The notes beneath the pieces were generated by a model, which was given only the letters and a program-made list of their open reading frames with translations, did no database searches and was not told the DNA's origin. From Streptomyces viridiviolaceus (GTDB lineage: Bacteria; Actinomycetota; Actinomycetes; Streptomycetales; Streptomycetaceae), in NCBI RefSeq assembly GCF_014650995.1, contig NZ_BMWA01000010.1, positions 135,318-199,317 of the forward strand: a stretch of 64,000 bases of DNA, in the 5' to 3' direction. Numbering within the stretch: position 1 is the first letter of the stretch; every line of letters starts with the position of its first letter. Below, in pieces: positions 1 to 7,632 of the stretch. The position numbers and the translations under genes are program-made.

Positions 1-1
1 C

Positions 2-1636
2 GGCCACTTCACCGTGGCCCCGGAGAACCTGCTCGAGGCACGGCAGCGGTACGAACCCGACACCGGCGTGCTGCACACGGAGCTGCGCAGTGACACGGGC
101 CTGGTGCGCGTCACGGACGCGCTGGTCCTGCGCTCCGGAGCCGATCTCTCGGACGACGCGCCGTCCAGCCGCGGAGAACTCGTGCGCTCCGTGGTCGTCC
201 TGGACGGAGAGGTCCGCCTCGGGGTGCGGCTGGAGCCCCGCGGCGGCGCACAGACCCACCACCTGTACAGCGGGCTGGAGGTGCGGCCCGCCCGCAGGGC
301 CGACCTGCGCCTCCACCTGCGCTCCAGCCGTCCCCTGAGCGGCCTGCGCACCACGCACGACCTGCGCCGCGGCGACCGTCTCGATCTCGTGCTGGCCTGG
401 GGACGCTTCCACCGCCACCACCGCTTCGACCCCGACGCCATGCTGAGCGGCACGGCAGACGCCTGGCGGCGCTGGATGCGCGCCTTCACCTACGCCGGTC
501 CGGAAGAAGCGCTGGTCAGACGTGCCGCGATCACCTTGAAGACGTGCGACGACTGGACCAACGGGTCGCTGGCCGCCGCACCCACCTCCTCCCTGCCCGC
601 GCCGACCGGAGGCATCCGGAACTGGGACTACCGTTACGCCTGGGTCCGGGACGCGGCCTTCGCGGTCTTCGCCCTGCGCCGCATCGGTTTCCACGGCGAG
701 GCCGACGCCTTCCTCGGCTGGGTCCTCGACGCCTTCGAGCGCAGCCGCCGGCCGCGCATCATGTACACCCTGGACGGCGGCCTGGTGCCGGAGGAGATCG
801 AGGACGGTGAGCTGGAGGGCTACCGCGGCTCCTCGCCCGTCCGCTGGGGCAACGGCGCGGCCGATCAGCGCCAGCACGACGTGTACGGCGAGATCCTGGA
901 CTGCGCCGACCAGTGGCTGCGCCGGGGCGGTGAGATCCAGCCCGCCATGTGGGCCAGTCTGGCCGGGCTCGCCGACACGGCCGGCAACGCCTGGCACCAG
1001 CCGGACCAGGGGATCTGGGAGGTCCGCAGCGAAGGCCGTCCGTTCACCTACTCCGCCGGGCTGTGCCACGTGGCCCTGGACCGTGCGGCGCAGATCGCGG
1101 AGCGTTGCGGGCTGCCCGGCGACATCGGCCGCTGGCGTGGCGCGGCGGACCGGCTGCGTGACCTCATCCTGGAGGAGTCCTGGGACGAGGAGGCGCAGAC
1201 GCTGAGCGTGTACCTGGACGGCGGTGGTGTCGTCGACGCGAGCCTGCTGGGGCTGCCGCTGCGCCATGTCGTACCGGCCGATCATCCCCGGATGGTGGCG
1301 ACCACCCGGGCCGTCGCCGAGCGTCTTTCGGCCGGGGACGGGCTGCTCCACCGCTATCTGCACGACGAGCATCCCGACGGCCTGGCGGGCGACGAGGGCG
1401 CCTTCGTCCTGTGCAGCTTCTGGATGGTGGACAACCTGATCGGCCAGGGGAAGCTCGATGAGGCCGAAGAACTCTACGCGTCGCTGTGTGCGCGAGCGAG
1501 CCCGCTGGGGCTGCTGTCCGAGCAGATCGACCCGACCACCGGAGCATTCATGGGCAACTTCCCCCAGGCCTTCAGCCACATCGGGATCATCGCCAGCGGC
1601 GTGAACCTCGCACGGGCGAAGGGAGGCTCCCGGTGA
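2..1636 (+). CDS. GH15 family glucoamylase/trehalase-like enzyme (5' partial)
   Basis: C-terminal 544 codons of a glycoside hydrolase family 15 protein; the reading frame is open to the left window edge, so the true start lies outside (family members are about 600 aa). The (alpha/alpha)6 catalytic domain shows the GH15 landmark NWDYRYAWVRDAAF near nt 620-660, an acidic stretch GLVPEEIEDGELEGY expected to hold the general acid, and the family's C-terminal signature EQIDPTTG...NFPQAFSH near nt 1520-1580. No signal peptide can be judged because the N-terminus is missing. GH15 members in actinomycetes hydrolyse alpha-glucosides or trehalose; the exact substrate cannot be read from sequence. Its stop overlaps the GTG of the next gene by 4 bp (GTGA), so it is translationally coupled to the zwf-like gene and probably feeds glucose into that route. 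Confidence 0.85.
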   Translation, partial: GHFTVAPENLLEARQRYEPDTGVLHTELRSDTGLVRVTDALVLRSGADLSDDAPSSRGELVRSVVVLDGEVRLGVRLEPRGGAQTHHLYSGLEVRPARRADLRLHLRSSRPLSGLRTTHDLRRGDRLDLVLAWGRFHRHHRFDPDAMLSGTADAWRRWMRAFTYAGPEEALVRRAAITLKTCDDWTNGSLAAAPTSSLPAPTGGIRNWDYRYAWVRDAAFAVFALRRIGFHGEADAFLGWVLDAFERSRRPRIMYTLDGGLVPEEIEDGELEGYRGSSPVRWGNGAADQRQHDVYGEILDCADQWLRRGGEIQPAMWASLAGLADTAGNAWHQPDQGIWEVRSEGRPFTYSAGLCHVALDRAAQIAERCGLPGDIGRWRGAADRLRDLILEESWDEEAQTLSVYLDGGGVVDASLLGLPLRHVVPADHPRMVATTRAVAERLSAGDGLLHRYLHDEHPDGLAGDEGAFVLCSFWMVDNLIGQGKLDEAEELYASLCARASPLGLLSEQIDPTTGAFMGNFPQAFSHIGIIASGVNLARAKGGSR

Positions 1637-3060
1637 CGATCCGACGACTCGCCGTGTTCGGCGCGACCGGAGACCTCACCGGCCGGTACCTCCTGCCGGC
1701 GCTGGCCGCCCTGCGCGCGGCAGGACGCATCGACGATCGGTTCACATTGACGGGCGCCAGCAGGGAGGAATGGGACGGCGCACGGTACCGGGACTGGGCC
1801 GCGGCCCAGCTCGAACGCCACGGCGCCACACTCCCGGCCGAGGCCAGACGGGCCGTCACCGCGTCGGCGGACTACCGCAGGGCCGATGTCACGGACCCCG
1901 CGGACGTCGGCGCGGTCGTCGCGGGTGACGACCCCGTCGCCGTCTACCTCGCCCTCCCCCCGGCACTGTTCCCTGCCGCGGTGACCGCGCTGCACGAGGC
2001 GGCACTGCCCCGGGGCAGCCGCATCGTCCTGGAGAAACCCTTCGGCGAGGACCTGGCCGGCGCACAGGAACTCAACCGGTTGCTCGCCGACCTCGTACCG
2101 GAGAGCGCCGTCTTCCGGGTCGACCACTTCCTGGCCATGACCACCGTCCAGAACGTGCTCGGCAGCAGACTCGCCAACCGGGTGCTCGAACCCATCTGGA
2201 ACAGTACGCACATCGCCGAGGTCGAGATCGTCTGGGACGAGACTCTCGCCCTCGAGGGGCGGGCCGGCTACTACGACCACGTGGGCGCACTGAAGGACAT
2301 GGTGCAGAACCACCTGCTGCAACTGCTGTGCCTGGTCGCCATGGAGCCGCCGATCAGCCTGGGCGAACGGGACCTGCGCGACCGGAAGGTCGACGTGCTG
2401 AGGTCGGTGCGGCTGCTGACCGACTACGACGTCGCCAACCGCACGCGGCGCGCCCGCTACTCGTCCGGCCGGTGCCAGGACCACGAGGTGCCCGCCTATG
2501 CCGACGAAGAAGGTGTGGACGCGCGGCGCCGGACCGAGACCTTCGCCGAGGTCGAACTGGAACTGGACAGCTGGCGCTGGGCGGGCACCAGGTTCCGCCT
2601 GCGGAGCGGGAAGGCCCTCGGCAGGGACCGCAAGGAGGTCGCGGTGCGCTTCCGCTCCGTGCCCCACCTGCCCTTCGGGCATGACCAGGACGTCCGGCCC
2701 AACGTGCTGCGCTTCGGGCTGGAACCCGAGAGCCTGAGCCTGGACGTGACCGCCACCGGCGCGCGCACCGAGACCCTCACGCAGCTCTCGCTGACCGCCG
2801 AGATGGACCCGCCCGACCTGCCCGCCTACGGCCGTTTGCTGCTGGACGTTCTCAATGGCGACCCCGCCCTGTCCATCCGCAGCGACGAGGCGGAGGAGGC
2901 CTGGCGCGTCCTCGAGCCGGTCCTGTCCGCCTGGGAGAGGGGCCTGGTGCCCCTGGAGGAGTACCCGGCCGGCTCGGACGGGCCGGAGCCACGGCACGCC
3001 ACCCCGGGGCGGCGGGACGACCTGCTGCACCAGGACGCGGTCCTGCCGGCCGACTCCTGA
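1633..3060 (+). CDS. divergent glucose-6-phosphate dehydrogenase-like protein
   Basis: 475 aa, GTG start overlapping the upstream stop by 4 bp. The N-terminal Rossmann fold has GATGDLTGRYLLPAL (residues about 8-22) and the C-terminal domain keeps YYDHVGALKDMVQNHLLQLL, including the His expected to be the catalytic base. Established G6PD enzymes have GxxGDLAxRKLxPA and RIDHYLGKE; here these read GDLTGRYL and RVDHFLAMT, so both conserved substrate-binding lysines appear replaced (K to Y and K to M). The fold and family are clear, but the usual phosphate-binding set is not, so substrate specificity may differ from glucose-6-phosphate. It sits between a GH15 enzyme and gluconokinase, which supports a role in hexose oxidation towards gluconate or 6-phosphogluconate. 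Most likely a paralogue rather than the housekeeping Zwf. Confidence 0.8.
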   Translation: MTIRRLAVFGATGDLTGRYLLPALAALRAAGRIDDRFTLTGASREEWDGARYRDWAAAQLERHGATLPAEARRAVTASADYRRADVTDPADVGAVVAGDDPVAVYLALPPALFPAAVTALHEAALPRGSRIVLEKPFGEDLAGAQELNRLLADLVPESAVFRVDHFLAMTTVQNVLGSRLANRVLEPIWNSTHIAEVEIVWDETLALEGRAGYYDHVGALKDMVQNHLLQLLCLVAMEPPISLGERDLRDRKVDVLRSVRLLTDYDVANRTRRARYSSGRCQDHEVPAYADEEGVDARRRTETFAEVELELDSWRWAGTRFRLRSGKALGRDRKEVAVRFRSVPHLPFGHDQDVRPNVLRFGLEPESLSLDVTATGARTETLTQLSLTAEMDPPDLPAYGRLLLDVLNGDPALSIRSDEAEEAWRVLEPVLSAWERGLVPLEEYPAGSDGPEPRHATPGRRDDLLHQDAVLPADS

Positions 3061-3129
3061 GGCCGCACCACCCCACGACAGCCGGGCCGGGCCCGAGGTC
3101 GCTCGCCGGTCCTGGAGGAGACAGACCTG

Positions 3130-3654
3130 ATGACCGACAGTCCTGACAGCCGTCCTCCGTGTGTCGTGGTCACCGGGGTGTCCGGCGTGGGCAAGTCCAC
3201 GATCGCCCGGCGGCTGGCCGAGCGTCTGGGGGTGCCCTTCGCGGAGGCCGACGACTTCCACTCGCCCGCCGGCATCCGGAAGATGTCGTCGGGGTCTGCG
3301 CTGGACGACCAGGACCGCCGGCCGTGGCTGGAGTCCGTCGGGCGCTGGCTCGGCGATCGCGACGCGGCCGGGAGCGGGGGAGTGGTGGCCTGCTCCGCTC
3401 TGCGCCGACGCTACCGGGACAGCCTGAGGGCGGCCTGCCCGGCCGTCCTGTTCCTCCAGCTCACCGCCGATCGCGAGGTGCTCGCGGACCGGCTCGGCGC
3501 GCGTACCGGCCACTTCATGCCGGCGACGCTGCTCGACTCCCAGCTCGCGACGCTCGAACCCCTCGCCCCTGACGAGCGGGGAGCCTGCCTGGACGCCGCA
3601 CCGGATCCCGAGGAGATCGTCCGGACGGCCGTGGAGCTGCTCACCCGACGATGA
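3130..3654 (+). CDS. gntK: gluconokinase
   Basis: 174 aa, the usual length for the small GntK/IdnK type. The P-loop GVSGVGKST lies at residues 16-24, followed by the family's FAEADDFHSPAGIRKM segment that contacts gluconate, ALDDQDRRPWL, and the lid/basic region ACSALRRRYRDSLR. It phosphorylates D-gluconate with ATP to 6-phosphogluconate in the cytoplasm, feeding the pentose phosphate route. It lies 69 bp after the zwf-like gene on the same strand, preceded by GGAGGA about 10 bp upstream of the ATG, so it probably belongs to the GH15-zwf-like transcription unit. Assignment is firm. Confidence 0.92.
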   Translation: MTDSPDSRPPCVVVTGVSGVGKSTIARRLAERLGVPFAEADDFHSPAGIRKMSSGSALDDQDRRPWLESVGRWLGDRDAAGSGGVVACSALRRRYRDSLRAACPAVLFLQLTADREVLADRLGARTGHFMPATLLDSQLATLEPLAPDERGACLDAAPDPEEIVRTAVELLTRR

Positions 3655-3883
3655 CCGCCGGGGCCGCGACGGCCAGGTCCTCCGCCCCACCGAGCCGAGG
3701 CCACGAGGACCGGCAGCGGCGGTGCCACCGGTCGCCGAGCGGCCCGCGTCGCGACGCCTTCGAGGTACGTGTCTATGATCGCAAGCCTTGCCGGTCCGTC
3801 GGTGAGGACCGGGTCGGCGTGGACTCGCTGCGCTTCGGAGTCGTCGGGACGCCGTCCGCGCACGACGGGAGAGGTGCAGCACG

Positions 3884-4588
3884 ATGGTGGACCGCGATGC
3901 CCTGGCACTCGACGACCCGGTGGGTGGGTCGCTCAGCGGTCACCACACACGTCTCGCCCGACGGCTCGGCCGGGCCGCCGCCTACCTGCCGGGAGTCGCG
4001 ACCTTCGCCTCGGTGCCCGCCGCCCCGGATGCCGCGGACTGGGGCGACCTCGCCGGGCTGCTCGGTCCGGGCGAACTCGCCGACATGTTCAGCTGCCCTC
4101 ACACTCCGCCACCGGACTGGGAGCCGGTCTTCCGCCTGGAAGGGCGCCAGATGGTCTGGCCCGGCAGCGGCCGGCCCGGTCACCCGCGCGCCGACACGGC
4201 CACGGGCGTGATCGAGCTGGGCGCCGACGACGTGCCCGAGATGCTCGACCTCGTCGCGCGGACCCAGCCGGGGCCGTTCCGGCCCCGTACCCACGAGCTC
4301 GGCACCTATCTCGGCATCCGCGACAACGGCACGTTGGTGGCGATGGCGGGTGAGCGGCTGCGCCCTCCGGGCTGGGCCGAGATCAGCGCCGTCTGCACCG
4401 CTCCCGAGGCACGCGGGCGAGGCCACGCAGCCCGTCTGGTCGGTGCGCTCGTCGCGCGGATCGTCGCCCGCGGCGAACGTCCCTTCCTGCACGTGGCCGA
4501 GACGAACACCGGCGCGATCGCACTGTACGAGCGGCTCGGTTTCAGGGCCCGCAGGCATGTGACCTTCCGGGGGTTCCGCACTCCCTGA
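3884..4588 (+). CDS. GNAT family N-acetyltransferase
   Basis: 234 aa. The N-terminal half (residues 1-100) is a poorly conserved extension; the C-terminal half is a GNAT fold with the acetyl-CoA pyrophosphate loop in VCTAPEARGRGHAARLV (R/QxxGxG/A) and the final strand IALYERLGF. Members of this FR47-like subgroup acetylate small amines or amino acids; the substrate is not predictable here. It stands alone, 229 bp after gluconokinase, and is followed by a 348-bp gap. The start is chosen at ATG 3884; longer frames upstream have no matching family sequence. Confidence 0.8.
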   Translation: MVDRDALALDDPVGGSLSGHHTRLARRLGRAAAYLPGVATFASVPAAPDAADWGDLAGLLGPGELADMFSCPHTPPPDWEPVFRLEGRQMVWPGSGRPGHPRADTATGVIELGADDVPEMLDLVARTQPGPFRPRTHELGTYLGIRDNGTLVAMAGERLRPPGWAEISAVCTAPEARGRGHAARLVGALVARIVARGERPFLHVAETNTGAIALYERLGFRARRHVTFRGFRTP

Positions 4589-4936
4589 CGGCTCCGGCCG
4601 TGCACACGGCGCACTGCTCCGTCACGGCGCCCGCCGAGCCCCGCCCGACGCCCGACCGCACAGCCCGCGGCGACCTCGCCTCACGTCCGGGCCGGGCACC
4701 GGTCCCCGCCGGGACGCGAAGAGCCCGCCGATGTCACCGGGCAAGGGCGGAACGTACGTGCTCGAGGCTGGTCGTGCGTGCGGCGGTGGGTTCACGCGGA
4801 CTCGCCGTGCTCGGCGTCGACGCGCGCGGTCACTGCCGGCGTCCCGGCGCCGACCCGCGGGACGGGACAGTGCTTCCCAACGCCCCGGCTGAAGTTTACT
4901 CTTCAATCACATCAGGTGCCGCGAGGAGGTCACACC
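4589..4936. other. intergenic region upstream of the AraC gene
   Basis: 348 bp without a credible gene. Most is GC-rich; a locally AT-rich stretch around 4890-4915 just before the AraC start is the likely promoter region, and AGGAGGT at about 4924-4930 is the ribosome binding site of the AraC gene. No clear hairpin or repeat found. Confidence 0.4.
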
Positions 4937-5812
4937 ATGGCGGAGCTCGGTCTGGCCGACACGGTCGGCATGCTGCGCCGGAGCGGTGTGCGGACGCGCC
5001 ACAGCAGCGCCGGGCTCGGGTGGGAGCGGCTGTACCTCTCCGCACAGGAGGAACAGCCCTACCGCGCCGCGTTCGCCCCGGCCCCCACGCACCTGGTGAT
5101 CCTGCACCTCAACGGCCCCGTGACCGTGCGCCGGGGACGGGGCACGGGTGCCCGGTCCCGGACGATTCCGCCGGGCGGACTGTTCGTGCAGCCGGCCGGC
5201 CGGACCCTCTCCGTCGAGCTCGGCGGCCGACTGGACACGATTCACGCCTATCTCAGCGACGACGCCCTGCGCGACGCGAACGGCGGACGGCCGGTGGAAC
5301 TGTCCGAGGAACTCGGTGCCACCGACCCGCTCACCGAGCAGCTCCTGCTCGCGCTGGCGGGCACGGTCCGCTGCTGGGAGCCCTCGGCCCGTACGTACGC
5401 CGACCACCTGACAGGGATGCTCGCCGCGCAGCTCGTGCGCCGGCACCAGGCCCCCACCGCCCCGCCCCCCACCGAGTCAGGGCCGTCCGGGCTGTCCCCT
5501 CGGCAGCTCGCCGCCGTGCGCCGGCTCATGGAGGACCGGCTGGCCGACCCCTTGCCCATCGCGGACCTCGCCGCCGCGGCCTCACTGAGCCGCAGCCAGT
5601 TCACACGGCAGTTCCGGGCGAGCACGGGCCGGTCGCCGCACCAGTTCCTGCTCGGACTGCGTCTGGAGCGGGCCTGCCGACTGCTGCGGACCTCCTCCGA
5701 CCCGATCGCGGACGTGGCCACGCGCTGCGGCTTCTCCCACCAGGAGCATCTCACCCGGGTGATGCGCGCCCGGCTCGACACGACCCCGGCCGCTCTTCGC
5801 CGGGACGGCTGA
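4937..5812 (+). CDS. AraC family transcriptional regulator
   Basis: 291 aa starting at ATG 4937, chosen because AGGAGGT lies 7 bp upstream and the N-terminal residues before it (a longer frame is open from 4778) are not family-like. Residues 1-170 form a cupin-like sensor domain; residues about 195-291 are the double helix-turn-helix, with ADLAAAASLSRSQFTRQFRA and IADVATRCGFSHQEHLTRVM. The gene ends 24 bp before the convergent stop of the FAD monooxygenase. Given the hydroxyquinol genes next door and a decayed second AraC gene upstream of them, a role as aromatic-responsive activator of that pathway is plausible but inferred. Confidence 0.85.
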   Translation: MAELGLADTVGMLRRSGVRTRHSSAGLGWERLYLSAQEEQPYRAAFAPAPTHLVILHLNGPVTVRRGRGTGARSRTIPPGGLFVQPAGRTLSVELGGRLDTIHAYLSDDALRDANGGRPVELSEELGATDPLTEQLLLALAGTVRCWEPSARTYADHLTGMLAAQLVRRHQAPTAPPPTESGPSGLSPRQLAAVRRLMEDRLADPLPIADLAAAASLSRSQFTRQFRASTGRSPHQFLLGLRLERACRLLRTSSDPIADVATRCGFSHQEHLTRVMRARLDTTPAALRRDG

Positions 5813-5836
5813 GCGCGCGGCGGACGCCGCTCCACT

Positions 5837-7615
5837 TCACGCCTGTCGCGCGAGCACCCGGCGCAGCGCGCCGAGGAGTTCGTCCCTGGCCGACTCCGCG
5901 GTCGTGGGCGAGGCGGCGCTGCGCCAGGCGACATACCCGTCCGGGCGGACCAGCAGGACCCCGTCCTCGGCGATCTCCGAAACGCGGCTCCATTCGCCGT
6001 ACGCGTCGCGGCACCCCTCGTCGCCGAGGCGGACCACCCGCAGCGGCACGCCGAGGACGTCCTGGCAGGCGCTCGCGGCGCCCTCCCAGAGACCGCCCGA
6101 CAGGCCGGTCAGCACGGTGAACACGCCGCCGCCCACGACGTCCAGAGTGGACAGGCGTTCCCCCTGCCGGTCGACGAGCCAGGCGTGCGGAAGTTTGGCA
6201 CCGGGCCGGGTCGTCGGCCGATGGACCAGCTCCCGGTCCTGCTCCCAGGATTCGGCGGGACCTTGGTCAGGGAGCACCGCGGTGGAGACGTAGCGCTGGT
6301 TCATCTCGACGCCGTGCGCGTTGAACTCGTAGTTCTTCAGCTGGACCGCTTCTTCCAGCAGCCGTCTCTTCTTGGCGCCCTCGGGCGATCGGGCCCGCAG
6401 CGCGGCGAGCCCCTCGGCGATGGCCGCCTCGTCGCTGTCACCGCCGACGCCGAGCACCTCGAAGATCGGCCCGAACTGGTCACGGCTGAGATTGGCCCGT
6501 TCGACGATCTCCCGGCCGACGGGAGCGCGTTCGGCACCGTAGGTCTCCAGCAGCTCGGGTCCGGCCTCCCCGCGGATCACCATGGCGAGCTTCCAGGCGA
6601 GGTTGTAGGAGTCCTGCACGGAGGTGTTGGAGCCGAGCCCGTTGGACGGCGGGTGGCGGTGCACGGCGTCGCCCGCGCAGAAGACGCGCCCGGACGAGTA
6701 CTGCGTGGCGTAGGCGTGGTTGACGGTCCACACCGACGTCGACGTGATCTCCACCGGCAGGCCGGGGTCGCCTATGAGGTCGCGCACGATCTGCCGCGCC
6801 GCCTCGTCGTCCAGGTCCGGAGGCGGCTGCTCGATGTCGTACCCCCACACCAGCAGCCACTCGTTCCACGGGCGGACCATGCGGACCAGGCCCATGCCGA
6901 TGCCACCGGTCGCGGCCCCCGGCCGCAGCACCCAGTACAGGACGCTCGGCCGGTGCGCGCAGTACCGGGCGAGGTCGGCCTTGAAGACGATGTTCATGCT
7001 CCCGGCCTTGGCCATCCGCCCCTCGAAGGGCAGGCCGAGCTGCTGGGCGACCGTGCTGCGCCCGCCGTCCGCACCGATCAGGTAGCGGGCCCGTACGGTG
7101 AACTCGTCGCCGCGGATCCGGTCGCGGAGCAGGGCGGTGACGCCGTCCTCGTCCTGGGTGAAGCGGACGAACTCGGTGTCGAAACGGACCTTGGCGCCGC
7201 GGGCCGCCGCGTTGCTCACCAGGATCGGCTCCAGGTAGGTCTGCGGCAGGTCGATCATCTCGCAGGGGCTCTTCGAGCCGTATTCGGTGGCACTGGCGGG
7301 TCCCGTGCCCCAGCTGCGGATACGCCCGATCTCGTCCCCGGTGAGCGCCGTGCACAGCACCGTGTCCCCCATCAGCCGGGACGGGCTGCCGGAGGCCAGC
7401 GCCTCCGACTCGACACCGAGGTCGCGCAGCACCTCCATGGTGCGCTGGTTGGTGATGTGTGCCCGCGGGGTGTCGGCCAGCCAGCCGTACTTGGTCACCA
7501 GCAGGGTGCGGATGCCGTACGTGGCCAGCAGCAGTGCGGCCGAGCCGCCGGCGGGGCCGCTGCCGACGACGAGGACGTCGGTGTCGTACGTGTCGTGCGC
7601 GTCGGTGGTGGTCAT
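5837..7615 (-). CDS. FAD-dependent aromatic monooxygenase (resorcinol/phenol hydroxylase type)
   Basis: 592 aa flavoprotein of the PheA/TfdB/MhpA class. Visible motifs: N-terminal FAD-binding VVGSGPAGGSAALLLA (residues about 16-31), the central DG-type LIGADGGRSTVA, and the GD motif CAGDAVHRHPPSNGLG; the C-terminal part resembles the thioredoxin-like domain of phenol hydroxylases. Such enzymes use NAD(P)H and O2 to ortho-hydroxylate phenols. Because the upstream, co-oriented gene is a hydroxyquinol dioxygenase/maleylacetate reductase fusion, conversion of resorcinol (or a related phenol) to hydroxyquinol is the likely reaction. Start placed at ATG 7615 with GAGGAG 8-13 bp upstream; an alternative ATG at 7636 overlaps the upstream stop (ATGA) and would also give coupling. 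Confidence 0.85.
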   Translation of the reverse strand: MTTTDAHDTYDTDVLVVGSGPAGGSAALLLATYGIRTLLVTKYGWLADTPRAHITNQRTMEVLRDLGVESEALASGSPSRLMGDTVLCTALTGDEIGRIRSWGTGPASATEYGSKSPCEMIDLPQTYLEPILVSNAAARGAKVRFDTEFVRFTQDEDGVTALLRDRIRGDEFTVRARYLIGADGGRSTVAQQLGLPFEGRMAKAGSMNIVFKADLARYCAHRPSVLYWVLRPGAATGGIGMGLVRMVRPWNEWLLVWGYDIEQPPPDLDDEAARQIVRDLIGDPGLPVEITSTSVWTVNHAYATQYSSGRVFCAGDAVHRHPPSNGLGSNTSVQDSYNLAWKLAMVIRGEAGPELLETYGAERAPVGREIVERANLSRDQFGPIFEVLGVGGDSDEAAIAEGLAALRARSPEGAKKRRLLEEAVQLKNYEFNAHGVEMNQRYVSTAVLPDQGPAESWEQDRELVHRPTTRPGAKLPHAWLVDRQGERLSTLDVVGGGVFTVLTGLSGGLWEGAASACQDVLGVPLRVVRLGDEGCRDAYGEWSRVSEIAEDGVLLVRPDGYVAWRSAASPTTAESARDELLGALRRVLARQA

Positions 7616-7632
7616 GGGTGGGCGCTCCTCGG

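Noticed and set aside
1474..3882. 802-codon minus-strand frame opposite the zwf-like and gluconokinase genes
   Set aside because: Antisense shadow caused by GC codon bias; the plus-strand genes have clear family motifs and the minus frame has none.
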